From: Alcaligenes faecalis
Lineage (GTDB): Bacteria; Pseudomonadota; Gammaproteobacteria; Burkholderiales; Burkholderiaceae_B
Assembly: GCF_041521385.1 (NCBI RefSeq)
Contig: NZ_CP168006.1
Coordinates: forward strand, 2,074,858-2,138,857
DNA length: 64,000 nucleotides
Direction of reading: 5' to 3'
The notes under the pieces: model-generated
The model's input: the letters and a program-made list of their open reading frames with translations, nothing else
The model's database searches: none
Told to the model about the DNA's origin: nothing
Shown: positions 8,502 through 17,696 of the stretch, in pieces
Position numbering within the stretch: the first letter of the stretch is position 1
How the letters are laid out: every line of letters begins with the position of its first letter
Translations under genes and position numbers: made by a program

Positions 8502-11102
8502 TCAACTTTCTTGCGTCTTAGGTGGTAACGGCGGCCCCACGAAACTCTCCGCCTCACTCAAAGCATGCGCCAAACCAAACAGCGGTGGCAGCTCTTCGTG
8601 CTGGCGTTGGCCGGACTCGAACTCTTGCCACACTTGATACGCGCGTTGGCGCTGTCGCACCACGGCCTCGATCTTTTCACTGAAAATGGGGTCTTTGCCA
8701 CGCAAGGCATCGAAATCGCGCTCGGTTAACATCAGCAGGCGGCTATAGCCCAGGGAGCGTACTTCACCTGCATGGTCGCTATGTTCCACGACATTGACTT
8801 CGCCAATCGTCTGCCCTGTCCCCAATTCCACCAGACTGCCATCGGGCAAGGTCAGCTCCAGCGCCCCGGAAGCCACAAAGAACATGACGCGCATACCGCC
8901 GTAGCGCAAATGAATTTTCTGGTCCGGCAGGGCCAGACGCGGACGCAAGCGCCGAGCCAGATCTTTTTTAGCCTGCTCGGAAATGCCATCGAATATAGGC
9001 ACTTGGGCAATCAGCTCCATGGCACTCATGGTCATGTCCAGGGTGGGACGTTCCTCCAGATAGCGCCAGCGTTGTGTGATCTGTTTAACCAGATCCGCGT
9101 ACATTTCGCTGGTAATCAAGGAGTGCGACAGCATGGTGCGGTAATGCGCCCGTTCTTGTGCCGCCGCCACCCGTGCCAGATAGGACTCCTGCAACCACTG
9201 CGCGAACACCGGGTATTGCAGCGTCAAAGAATGCAAGGCGTCTTCCAGTTGAGACAGTCGCAGTTTATGAGCCTGCACAATCGTACCTGTGGCCTGTTGT
9301 CCCAATAAGGGCGTCAGTTCAGTTTCGGCAAACCGTATCAGACGCTGGGCCACAGACCGCTTGGCAATCAAGTTCGAGAAACGCTTGTCCAGTTCCCGGA
9401 CCAGCCAACCTTGCCGGCCAAATAGATAATGCAAGCGCAAGGCGTAACGAAACCCCCGCGAGTAACGCAGGTCCGATGCAATGGCGGCCTCAAAACCAGC
9501 CAAACCCGCCTGACGCACCGTATCGTTCATGCGCTCGGCCCGGCTTAACAAGGACTCGGCTGTTTTCCAATCCACAATCTGCGATTTCAACTGCTCGTAA
9601 AACAGCTCCACTTCACGGGCCGACAAAATCGCCATGCCCATTTTTACCTTCTGTGCTTCGGTCAGGCTTTGAATCTGACCCGACGCCACACCGGCCTGAC
9701 TGGCCTCAAACACCGTACACAGGCGCTCAATAACTTGTGGTTTGATTTGCTCTTGTCGACCCAGCTCCTCGGTCTTGTCGCGCAGCTCTTCCAGGGCCAG
9801 GCTCACCGCCTGATCGCGCAGGTGACGCTCCAGAGGAGTCAGTTGGTTCAGACCCAAACGACGAATCAAAGGCCGCAGACTGATCCCGTTCACAAACAAG
9901 GTCAGCAGCACAAAGCCGGTGGTGGCCACGCCGATGAACTGGCGCACATCATGCGGGATCGCGTGTTGCTCGGTGACGGCCAAGGCCAAGGCCAAGGACA
10001 CCGCACCCCGCAGGCCACCCCATAAAATCACCACCCGATAGGGGCGATTGACTCGGGTGCCAAAGCGAGTGCGCCCCAGCAAGGGCAGCACGGCAAACAC
10101 CATGACAGCCCGTGCCAGCAAGGTCACCACAAATAGCAAAACAACCAGGCCAATCTGCATCCAGGTGATTTCAGCCATCAGGCGCGGAATCAACATGGCA
10201 GCAAACAAGAAGATCAAGGAATTGGCCAGGAAGCCCATCTGGGTCCAGGAGCTGCTCAAGAGTTCAAAGGTCGCGGGCGACATGCGGGTGCGGCCTGTGG
10301 AGCCCACCACCAAACCGGAAATGACTGTGGCAACCACACCGGATACGCCCAGATAGTGCTCGGACACAAAAAAGGCCAGATACGCCAAGGCGATGGTCAG
10401 TGTCACCTCCGCTGCGGGCCAGCCTCGTAAAAGCACGAACAGACCACTGGCCAGACGCCCCATCAGGAAACCCGCCACACCACCGCCCAAAAAGCTGAAC
10501 AGAAAACTGCCCAGCACGGTGCTGCCACTTAATTCGCCACCGCCAGTCAACACCGCCAGCAACACCGAGTACAGGGCAATGGAGGCCGCATCATTGAACA
10601 GGGCCTCGCCCTCGACCAGCGTGGACAAACGTTTAGGCGCACCCACTTCACGGAAGATACCCACCACCGCAACTGGGTCTGTGGTGGCCACAATGGCACC
10701 CAGCATCAAACAGACCACCAACCCATAGGAAGAGACCACATTCAGGGCGTAGCCCACGGCAAACGTACAGACCACCACAGCCACAATAGCCATCATCAAG
10801 ATGGCGCCTATATCGTCAAGCAAGCGGCGCAGGTTCATGGCCAGCGAAGTCTCGAACAGCAAGATAGGCAGGAACGCGTAAAGGAAGGTCTCGGAGGAGA
10901 TGTCGAAGGCTTGCAGGGTGCTCAGAAAGTCCGACACCATCTTGGGTGCCCAGGCATGCAGGTGCAACAGGATGCCCAGCGCAAAGCCGATCAGGGCCAA
11001 GAGTACAGAGTACGGCAGTCGCAAGCGTCCCGCCAAAGGCGGCATAAAGGCAACCAGCCCCAACAGGCCTGCCAACCCAAAAACAAACTGCCCAATCTGC
11101 AT
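8502..11102 (-). CDS. CPA1-family cation/proton antiporter with cNMP-binding domain
   Basis: This 866-residue protein joins an N-terminal 12-helix Na+/H+ exchanger domain (about residues 1-415, with FNDAASIALYSVLL and the PVAVV region) to a long, charged cytoplasmic part and a C-terminal cyclic-nucleotide-binding-like domain (about 720-830, with SGALELTLPDGS and GEVNVVEHSDHAGEV). It probably expels Na+ or K+ in exchange for protons under control of a ligand. I choose ATG 11102 because AAAGGA sits seven bases upstream; three in-frame Met codons further up lack such a site. Bacterial relatives of plant SOS1 have this layout. It is transcribed alone, convergent with the oxidase operon. Confidence 0.9.
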   Translation of the reverse strand: MQIGQFVFGLAGLLGLVAFMPPLAGRLRLPYSVLLALIGFALGILLHLHAWAPKMVSDFLSTLQAFDISSETFLYAFLPILLFETSLAMNLRRLLDDIGAILMMAIVAVVVCTFAVGYALNVVSSYGLVVCLMLGAIVATTDPVAVVGIFREVGAPKRLSTLVEGEALFNDAASIALYSVLLAVLTGGGELSGSTVLGSFLFSFLGGGVAGFLMGRLASGLFVLLRGWPAAEVTLTIALAYLAFFVSEHYLGVSGVVATVISGLVVGSTGRTRMSPATFELLSSSWTQMGFLANSLIFLFAAMLIPRLMAEITWMQIGLVVLLFVVTLLARAVMVFAVLPLLGRTRFGTRVNRPYRVVILWGGLRGAVSLALALAVTEQHAIPHDVRQFIGVATTGFVLLTLFVNGISLRPLIRRLGLNQLTPLERHLRDQAVSLALEELRDKTEELGRQEQIKPQVIERLCTVFEASQAGVASGQIQSLTEAQKVKMGMAILSAREVELFYEQLKSQIVDWKTAESLLSRAERMNDTVRQAGLAGFEAAIASDLRYSRGFRYALRLHYLFGRQGWLVRELDKRFSNLIAKRSVAQRLIRFAETELTPLLGQQATGTIVQAHKLRLSQLEDALHSLTLQYPVFAQWLQESYLARVAAAQERAHYRTMLSHSLITSEMYADLVKQITQRWRYLEERPTLDMTMSAMELIAQVPIFDGISEQAKKDLARRLRPRLALPDQKIHLRYGGMRVMFFVASGALELTLPDGSLVELGTGQTIGEVNVVEHSDHAGEVRSLGYSRLLMLTERDFDALRGKDPIFSEKIEAVVRQRQRAYQVWQEFESGQRQHEELPPLFGLAHALSEAESFVGPPLPPKTQES

Positions 11103-11395
11103 CGCGACATCCTTTGTCATCGGCATTGAGTCTACCGGCATGTACCTACGCATTCAGGCATGGGCAGGCCAGATCGACACGGAAAATCCCCCCGCTTTCC
11201 GCATAAGGCAGAATAGCGCCTTTTCCCCGCATCACAGCCGCCGAACTATCTTTTTCTCGCAAAATTTACGTTTTTTGCTCAATGAAAAGCCTGGAGAAAT
11301 AGAAAGACACCAGAAAAGATGAAATCGCAATCCATGGTTCACACGCTGCGCCAGCGCAAATTGATACCAGACATAACTGGTTATACTTTTGCATC

Positions 11396-11833
11396 ATGAA
11401 TTTTCAGCGCCCCTTCCTTGCTGCGACTCGCTGGCCCCATCGTCTGGGCCTGGGCTTGTTGTTGCTGGCTGTGGTGCTGCGCGGGATCGTGCCTGCGGGC
11501 TACATGCCCACGCAAAGCGATCAGGGTTATGCCCTGGCCTTCTGTCTACCTTCAGGACAAAACCTGCCCCCTGAGATGGTGCAGCACTGGGCAGCCTTGT
11601 TAGGCGAGGACACCGCCGACCATTCAGACCAGGCCACTACCAGCGCCACCTGCCCGTTCTGCGTCATGCTGCAAGCCGCGTTAACGCCCGCGCCTGTTGC
11701 GGTCATTACGCCCTTGAGCCTGGGCCACTTCCGGCCTTTCCTGCTTCCCCCGCTTGATCCTGCATTGGTGCAGGCCTTTATTCGCGGCCCGCCGGTAGGA
11801 CAACGCGCCCCGCCCTCTCTTCTTCCTGTCTGA
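11396..11833 (+). CDS. DUF2946 family protein, copper-associated
   Basis: This 145-residue protein has an N-terminal membrane helix or signal (about residues 14-30), the family motif RGIVPAGYMP, and a CPFC motif near residue 86. DUF2946 proteins are commonly found next to TonB-dependent copper receptors, as here (the receptor starts 98 bp downstream). It is probably a periplasmic or membrane metal-binding accessory protein, which is an inference from context. The ATG lies in a region without a strong ribosome-binding site. GC content is similar to its neighbours. Confidence 0.75.
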   Translation: MNFQRPFLAATRWPHRLGLGLLLLAVVLRGIVPAGYMPTQSDQGYALAFCLPSGQNLPPEMVQHWAALLGEDTADHSDQATTSATCPFCVMLQAALTPAPVAVITPLSLGHFRPFLLPPLDPALVQAFIRGPPVGQRAPPSLLPV

Positions 11834-11931
11834 TTCCCCGCGTTCGGCTCTGCCGCCACGCCTTTTCTCCTTTGTTGCTATCGCCCAAGCGGGTTTGCCG
11901 CTGGACGACGGCTGCTCTTCGGAATTTAGTC

Positions 11932-13983
11932 ATGAAGAAATTAATAAACCCCGGCCTGATCAGCGCCGGTGTGCTGGCCTGCGTGCCCTCTCTTGCCCTG
12001 GCCCAATCCAGCGTTATTGAACAACTCAGCCCTATCGTGGTGACCGGGGTGGCACCTGAATCCCCCTTGCAGTTCAGCACCAACCCCAAACTGCCCCGCC
12101 TGCCCTTGCCTACCAGCGACGGCACGGATTACTTGAAAACCATTCCTGGCTTTGCAGCCATCCGTAATGGCGGCAGCAATGGGGACCCCGTGCTGCGTGG
12201 CATGTTTGGCTCGCGTCTGAATGTGCTGACCAATGGCAGCTCCATGCCCGGTGCCTGCCCGTCACGCATGGATGCGCCAACCTCCTACATTTCGCCCCAA
12301 TCCTTTGATGAACTGACCATCATCAAGGGCCCTCAAAGCGTGCGCTGGGGCCCGGGTGCTTCTGCCGGAACGGTACGCTTCGAGCGCAAAGCGCCCGGCT
12401 TTACCGAGAACGACGCCACGCTGGACGCCAGTATTCTGGGCGGTTCGGCTGGCCGTCACGCAGGCAATGTGGACTTTGCGGCTGGCAATGCCTCTTACTA
12501 TGCCCGCCTGACTGCCAATCAAGATCGCGCTCAGGACTACAAGGACGGTGATGGCGAACGTGTGCCCTCGCGCTGGAAGAAATGGAATACGGACGTCGCC
12601 ATTGGCCTGACACCGGATGCCGATACCTTGCTGGAGCTCAGTGCAGGCACAGGCGACGGCTATGCCCGCTATGCTGGTCGTGGCATGGATGGCACAAAAT
12701 TCAAACGTGAAACCTTGGGTCTGCGTTTCAAGAAGGATATGCACGAAGGCGTGCTACGCAATGTAGAGGCCCAGCTCTACTACAACTACGCCGATCACGT
12801 GATGGACAACTACGGGCTGCGCACCTTCAAACCGGGTGGTGGCATGTCCATGCCTATGGCCTCCAATGTGGACCGCCTGACCTGGGGTGGCCGTCTAAGC
12901 ATGGACTGGGCCTTGAGTGAGGACCTGACCTTGACCACGGGTGCTGATTTGATGCGCAGCCGCCATCGCAAACGCAGCGGTATGGGCATGCAGGACTACC
13001 GCGATCAGGACTGGGTGAAAGATGCCGAGTTTGACAATATTGGCCTGTTCACCGAAGCCCGTTGGGATCTGAACGACGCCAGCCGTTTGATGGGTGGCGC
13101 ACGTCTGGATTGGGCCAGTGCCCGCGACCTGCGACCCAGCCTGGGCAGTGGCATGATGAGCAAGCCCAACCCCGGTGCGAACGAGCGCCGTAGAGAAACC
13201 CTGCCCAGTGCTTTCCTGCGTATCGAGCATGATCTGGATTCCCTGCCCTTGAGCCTGTACGCCGGTATTGGCCATGTCCAACGCATGCCGGACTACTGGG
13301 AGCTGATTTCCCCGGCCAGCGGCCCGCAAGGTAGCGCCAGTGCCTTCCTGGGCATTCAGCCTGAAAAGACCACACAGCTGGATTTTGGTGCGCAGTACAA
13401 GGATGAAACAGTCTCGGCCTGGGCTTCCGCCTATATTGGCCAGATCCAGGATTACATCCTGTTTGACTACCTGCCCGGCGGCATGATGGGCATGAAAACT
13501 CAGGCCAGAAACGTCAAGGCCCGCATCATGGGCGGCGAATTGGGTGCGGACTGGAACGCGACACCCAACTGGACTCTGGGCGGCAGTCTGGCCTATGCCT
13601 GGGGCCGCAACAGCACCGATGGCCGCGCCCTGCCACAAATGCCCCCGCTGGATCTGCGTTTGACGGCTGACTATGTGCAGGGCCCCTGGTCTGCAGGCGG
13701 TATCTGGCGCATTGTGGCCAAGCAAACTCGCTATTCGCAGGGACAAGGGAATGTGGTGGGTTACGACTTCGGGCCTACGGGTGGTTTCAGCACCTTGTCG
13801 CTGTACGGCGGCTACAAGATCAACCGCAATCTGTCTCTGACCGCCGGTGTGGACAATGTGTTCGACAAGACTTACGGCGAACACCTGAACCTGGCCGGGA
13901 ACAGTGGTTTTGGTTTTGGGGCAGCGACCCGCTTTAATGACCCTGGCCGCACCCTGTGGCTGCGTGCTGCTTTGACTTTCTGA
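11932..13983 (+). CDS. TonB-dependent copper receptor (OprC/NosA-like)
   Basis: This outer-membrane receptor of 683 residues has a Sec signal peptide (1 to about 24, ending ALAQ), a TonB box-like SPIVVTG, a plug domain with LRGMFGSRLNVLTNG and GACPSRMDAPTSYI, and a 22-strand barrel ending in a terminal Phe (WLRAALTF). The GACPSRMD signature and the Met-rich loops (GGGMSMPM, GGMMGMK) match the copper-receptor subfamily. ATG 11932 is chosen as it opens the signal peptide; the frame is open upstream. With DUF2946 it forms a copper-uptake module, within 4 kb of the copper-requiring oxidase operon. Confidence 0.9.
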   Translation: MKKLINPGLISAGVLACVPSLALAQSSVIEQLSPIVVTGVAPESPLQFSTNPKLPRLPLPTSDGTDYLKTIPGFAAIRNGGSNGDPVLRGMFGSRLNVLTNGSSMPGACPSRMDAPTSYISPQSFDELTIIKGPQSVRWGPGASAGTVRFERKAPGFTENDATLDASILGGSAGRHAGNVDFAAGNASYYARLTANQDRAQDYKDGDGERVPSRWKKWNTDVAIGLTPDADTLLELSAGTGDGYARYAGRGMDGTKFKRETLGLRFKKDMHEGVLRNVEAQLYYNYADHVMDNYGLRTFKPGGGMSMPMASNVDRLTWGGRLSMDWALSEDLTLTTGADLMRSRHRKRSGMGMQDYRDQDWVKDAEFDNIGLFTEARWDLNDASRLMGGARLDWASARDLRPSLGSGMMSKPNPGANERRRETLPSAFLRIEHDLDSLPLSLYAGIGHVQRMPDYWELISPASGPQGSASAFLGIQPEKTTQLDFGAQYKDETVSAWASAYIGQIQDYILFDYLPGGMMGMKTQARNVKARIMGGELGADWNATPNWTLGGSLAYAWGRNSTDGRALPQMPPLDLRLTADYVQGPWSAGGIWRIVAKQTRYSQGQGNVVGYDFGPTGGFSTLSLYGGYKINRNLSLTAGVDNVFDKTYGEHLNLAGNSGFGFGAATRFNDPGRTLWLRAALTF

Positions 13984-14041
13984 TCGTTTTTGCCTGCCGG
14001 GTCAGATGGGCTCGGCAGGCAACGCCGCTAAGCAATCAGAG

Positions 14042-14071
14042 CAAAAAAAAGGGACACCTAACTGGTGTCCC
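14042..14071 (-). terminator. Intrinsic terminator after rpoH
   Basis: On the minus strand, GGGACACC-AGTTA-GGTGTCCC is followed by eight T residues. It lies about 165 bp beyond the rpoH stop codon. The stem (14051-14058 with 14064-14071) is perfect. Confidence 0.8.
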
Positions 14072-14234
14072 ATAAACATCCGCTTCAAAAGGGAGGGGAA
14101 GAGGAGAAGCCGAAGCGGATGTGCAAATGCCGAATTGCATAGGTGGCAAAAATCAGCAAATGTATTGTTTAGTCCGCGAAGATCAGCGTAAGTTCTACCC
14201 GTTTCCCTGAAAAGTTGTAACTCTTTAAAACGGC

Positions 14235-15131
14235 TTAAGCCGCTGGCGCCAAGGCGACGCGCAGCTTCTTGAAGGCAGCCACCTCGATTTGACGGATGCG
14301 CTCTGCCGACACGCCAAATTCAGCGGCCAGATCGTGCAAGGTCGCGCCACCATCGTCCTGCAACCAGCGGGCGCGCACAATGCGCTGCGAACGCTCGTCC
14401 AGTGTGTCGATCGCTTCTTCCAGACCGCTGCCTTCCAGCATGTCCTGAGCACGACGCTCCAGCACACGCGAAGGTTCCTCCTGCCCTTCGTCGGACAGGT
14501 AGGAGATAGGGGCGAAATTGTCATCGTCGTCATGGGTCGGGGCTTCCAGAGCCATATCGTGACCAGACAGACGCACCTCCATCTCGCTAACGTCCTGTGG
14601 ACGCACATCAAGCTCACGTGCAATCGCATCAACCTGAGCTGTATCCAGCGTTTGTCCGTCCGGACGCATGCGGCGCAGGTTGAAAAACAGTTTGCGTTGG
14701 GCCTTGGTGGTCGCCACTTTCACCATGCGCCAGTTGCGCACGACATATTCGTGGATCTCGGCCTTGATCCAGTGCACGGCAAACGACACCAGACGCACAC
14801 CGCGATCGGGGTCAAAGCGTTTGACGGCCTTCATCAAACCCACGTTACCTTCCTGAATCAAATCGGCATGCGGCAAGCCGTAGCCTAGGTACTGGCGGGC
14901 AATGGAAACCACCAGACGCAGGTGCGACAAAATCAGTTCGCGCGCTGCGTCCAGGTCGTCCTGGTCGCGCAGGCGCTGGCCCAGCTCAGTTTCGCGTTCG
15001 GCGCTAAGCATGGGCAGGCGATTAACAGCAGAAATATACGCTTCGATCGTCCCCAGTGCGCCTGGATTAGACACGGCGGCGACGAGTTCATTACCAGACG
15101 TCAGGGCCAAAGCGTTCGCTTGTTGTGTCAT
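14235..15131 (-). CDS. rpoH: Heat-shock sigma factor sigma-32
   Basis: This 298-residue RNA polymerase sigma factor directs heat-shock genes. Region 2 is clear (LRLVVSIARQYLGYGLPHADL, then QEGNVGLMKAVKRFDP), with the RpoH box QRKLFFNLR at about residue 140, and region 4.2 helix-turn-helix near the C-terminus (LHDLAAEFGVSAERIRQIE). I choose ATG 15131, preceded by AAGGATTTTCC; the open frame continues to 15221 without similarity. The promoter region holds a perfect CIRCE operator, so HrcA repression is likely. Thermosensor folding of the mRNA is possible but not visible to me. Confidence 0.97.
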   Translation of the reverse strand: MTQQANALALTSGNELVAAVSNPGALGTIEAYISAVNRLPMLSAERETELGQRLRDQDDLDAARELILSHLRLVVSIARQYLGYGLPHADLIQEGNVGLMKAVKRFDPDRGVRLVSFAVHWIKAEIHEYVVRNWRMVKVATTKAQRKLFFNLRRMRPDGQTLDTAQVDAIARELDVRPQDVSEMEVRLSGHDMALEAPTHDDDDNFAPISYLSDEGQEEPSRVLERRAQDMLEGSGLEEAIDTLDERSQRIVRARWLQDDGGATLHDLAAEFGVSAERIRQIEVAAFKKLRVALAPAA

Positions 15132-15214
15132 GGAAAATCCTTCAAAGGTCAGCCGGCGAGAGCACTCAACAAGGCCCTCAAACCGCAGAAAACGTATTTC
15201 AACAATCGTTGAGT

Positions 15215-15241
15215 TTAGCACTCGATGGTCTGGAGTGCTAA
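15215..15241. promoter_or_regulatory. CIRCE operator (HrcA site) upstream of rpoH
   Basis: The sequence is TTAGCACTC, nine bases, then GAGTGCTAA, an exact match to the CIRCE consensus. It lies 84 bp before the rpoH start codon. CIRCE is bound by the repressor HrcA, classically at groESL and dnaK-type promoters. Here it places the sigma-32 gene under HrcA, linking the two heat-shock circuits. Confidence 0.93.
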
Positions 15242-15416
15242 AAATTTCGAGTACAGGAATAAGAGCGACGCAGCAAGAAAAAGTTCACTACTTGGGGGAA
15301 ACCGCGGAAAATCGGTGGGCAGAACGCCACAAACAGGCAAAAAAACAGGGCTGCCTGAGAGTAACGCCTTAACGCCCACCTGAAAATAACAAAGTGCGAC
15401 CTTGTTTATCCAGCGA

Positions 15417-16310
15417 TCACAGTCGCTCGGCGTGGAAATTCAGATGGTCCTGAATGAAGGTCGAGATGAAGTAGTAGCCGTGGTCATAGCCGTCGTGACG
15501 GCGCAAGCTCAAAGGCTGATTGGCCTGCTCGCACGCCTGCTCGAATACTTCCGGATACAGTTGTTCAGCCAGAAAACCGTCGCTCAAACCCTGATCCACC
15601 AAAATACCGGCGGGATACGGTGTGCTGGCCTTGGCCATCAAGGCGCTGGCGTCGTGTTGTTCCCATGCCTGCCTGTCCTGACCCAAATAGGCACCAAAGG
15701 CTTTTTCACCCCAGGGGCAGCGGGTTGGCGCAGCAATAGGCGCAAAGGCCGACACGGAGCGGTACTTGCCGGGATGGCGCAAAGCCAGCGTCAAGGCACC
15801 ATGGCCGCCCATGGAATGACCAAAAATACCCACACGGCTGGCGTCACCGGGCAGGATGGTCGTGACCAGCTCAAACAGCTCCTGGGTCACATAGCTTTCC
15901 ATGCGGTAATGCTTGTTCCAGCCCGGTTCAGTGGCATCCAGATAGAAACCAGCACCAGTTCCCAGATCCCAGCCCTCATCCTCCCCTGCCACACCAGCGC
16001 CACGCGGGCTGGTGTCGGGAGTCACCAGCATAATGCCGTGCTCGGCAGCGTAACGCTGGGCACCGGCCTTGATCATGAAGGTTTCTTCCGTGCAGGTCAG
16101 CCCTGCCAGAAAAAACAGCACAGGCACACGGCCTTGCCCGACTGCCGCTGCCAAGCTGTCGGCCCCTTTCTGGGCGCTAGCCTGTAGTTGCGGCGGCATA
16201 TACACAGAAAAACGCATAGGCAAACCAATCGTCTGCGAAGCGTGTTGATAATAACGCTGCCAACCATTAAAACAGCGGTGTTCGTTGAGCAGTTCCAGTG
16301 TCTGAGTCAT
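15417..16310 (-). CDS. fghA: S-formylglutathione hydrolase
   Basis: This 297-residue esterase hydrolyses S-formylglutathione to formate and glutathione. It has the alpha/beta-hydrolase elbow GHSMGG (Ser at about 152), the family segment FFLAGLTCTEE, and the catalytic His in YDHGYYFI. The start at 16310 opens MTQTLELL, matching the family N-terminus; the frame extends to 16358 without similarity. It lies 127 bp downstream of the formaldehyde dehydrogenase gene on the same strand, forming the glutathione-dependent formaldehyde pathway. No frmR-type regulator is adjacent. Confidence 0.95.
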   Translation of the reverse strand: MTQTLELLNEHRCFNGWQRYYQHASQTIGLPMRFSVYMPPQLQASAQKGADSLAAAVGQGRVPVLFFLAGLTCTEETFMIKAGAQRYAAEHGIMLVTPDTSPRGAGVAGEDEGWDLGTGAGFYLDATEPGWNKHYRMESYVTQELFELVTTILPGDASRVGIFGHSMGGHGALTLALRHPGKYRSVSAFAPIAAPTRCPWGEKAFGAYLGQDRQAWEQHDASALMAKASTPYPAGILVDQGLSDGFLAEQLYPEVFEQACEQANQPLSLRRHDGYDHGYYFISTFIQDHLNFHAERL

Positions 16311-16437
16311 AGCCCCCTCGTGTTCCCAATTGCAGATCCGGCCCAAAGCCGGTGGCACGCCCCCAGGGCGGCAACGGACTCTGGCACCGGGATAAAGGGG
16401 GCAGGCAGCGGCCTGCTCCCTCTTGCAGCGACGTCGA

Positions 16438-17544
16438 TCAGTACATCACCACCGAACGGATGGATTTACCGGCATTCATCAAGTCGAAGCCTTCATTAAT
16501 GCGTTCCAGTGGCAAGGTGTGGGTGATCAAATCATCGATATTGATCTTGCCATCCATGTACCAGTCCACAATTTTGGGCACGTCGGTACGGCCACGAGCG
16601 CCACCAAAGGCGGAGCCCTTCCATTCGCGGCCTGTGACCAGTTGGAACGGACGGGTGGAGATTTCAGCACCCGCCTCGGCCACACCAATAATGATGGACT
16701 GGCCCCAACCGCGGTGGCAGCACTCCAGCGCCTGACGCATGACCTTGGTGTTGCCAATACACTCAAAGGAGTAATCGGCGCCGCCATCAGTCAGTTGAAT
16801 AATGTGATCCACCACATTTTCAACGTCATTGGGGTTCACAAAATCGGTCATGCCGAACTGTCGAGCCATGGCTTCGCGCTCGGGGTTGATGTCCACGCCA
16901 ATGATCTTGCCAGCACCCACCATCTTGGCACCCTGGATCACGTTCAGGCCGATACCGCCCAAACCGAACACCACCACATTGGCACCGGCTTCCACCTTGG
17001 CGGTGAACAACACCGCCCCCAAGCCTGTCGTCACGCCACAGCCGATATAGCACACCTTGTCAAACGGTGCGTCGTTACGGATCTTGGCCAAGGCAATTTC
17101 TGGCACCACGATGTGGTTGGCAAAAGTCGATGTGCCCATGTAGTGGTGCACTGGCTTGCCGCCGATGGAGAAACGCGAGGTGCCATCGGGCATCAGGCCC
17201 TTGCCCTGGGTAGAGCGAATGGCGGTACACAGGTTGGTCTTGCGCGACAGGCAGGATTTGCACTGGCGGCACTCGGGTGTGTACAGAGGGATCACGTGAT
17301 CACCGGGACGCAGGCTGGTCACGCCAGCACCTACATCCAGCACCACGCCGGCGCCTTCGTGGCCCAAAATGGCAGGGAACAAACCCTCTGGGTCAGCGCC
17401 AGACAGGGTGTAGTAATCAGTATGGCAAATGCCTGTCGCCTTGATCTCGACCAGCACTTCGCCCGCTTGGGGTCCTGCCAGATCGACCTCTTCAATCGTT
17501 AGCGGTGCGCCCGCTTTCCAGGCAACAGCTGCACGTGTTTTCAT
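16438..17544 (-). CDS. adhC: S-(hydroxymethyl)glutathione dehydrogenase / class III alcohol dehydrogenase
   Basis: This 368-residue zinc enzyme oxidises the formaldehyde-glutathione adduct with NAD+. It shows the catalytic zinc ligands ([10 protein letters not shown] and GHEGAG), the four-cysteine structural zinc lobe ([15 protein letters not shown]), and the nucleotide-binding [15 protein letters not shown] choose ATG 17544, nine bases after GGAGG; a GTG three codons upstream overlaps that site. Next to fghA it completes formaldehyde conversion to formate. The class III subfamily usually also reduces S-nitrosoglutathione. Confidence 0.96.
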   Translation of the reverse strand: MKTRAAVAWKAGAPLTIEEVDLAGPQAGEVLVEIKATGICHTDYYTLSGADPEGLFPAILGHEGAGVVLDVGAGVTSLRPGDHVIPLYTPECRQCKSCLSRKTNLCTAIRSTQGKGLMPDGTSRFSIGGKPVHHYMGTSTFANHIVVPEIALAKIRNDAPFDKVCYIGCGVTTGLGAVLFTAKVEAGANVVVFGLGGIGLNVIQGAKMVGAGKIIGVDINPEREAMARQFGMTDFVNPNDVENVVDHIIQLTDGGADYSFECIGNTKVMRQALECCHRGWGQSIIIGVAEAGAEISTRPFQLVTGREWKGSAFGGARGRTDVPKIVDWYMDGKINIDDLITHTLPLERINEGFDLMNAGKSIRSVVMY

Positions 17545-17696
17545 AGGGTCCACCCTCCGGGTAAAAGTAATTATGGTTACGGCAAACTCAGTCCTTCGGG
17601 ACCAAACTCTTCAAGTATAGAGAGTATTTTATAAGGCGCAGCCCGGCTGACGGCACCTTGTATGGGTAAAGCCCCGTACAAATCACCTGGCAGGCA

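Noticed and set aside
14077..14122. 11-bp inverted repeat ACATCCGCTTC / GAAGCGGATGT near the rpoH terminator
   Set aside because: It is real but has a long purine-rich loop and no partner gene, so I assign no function.
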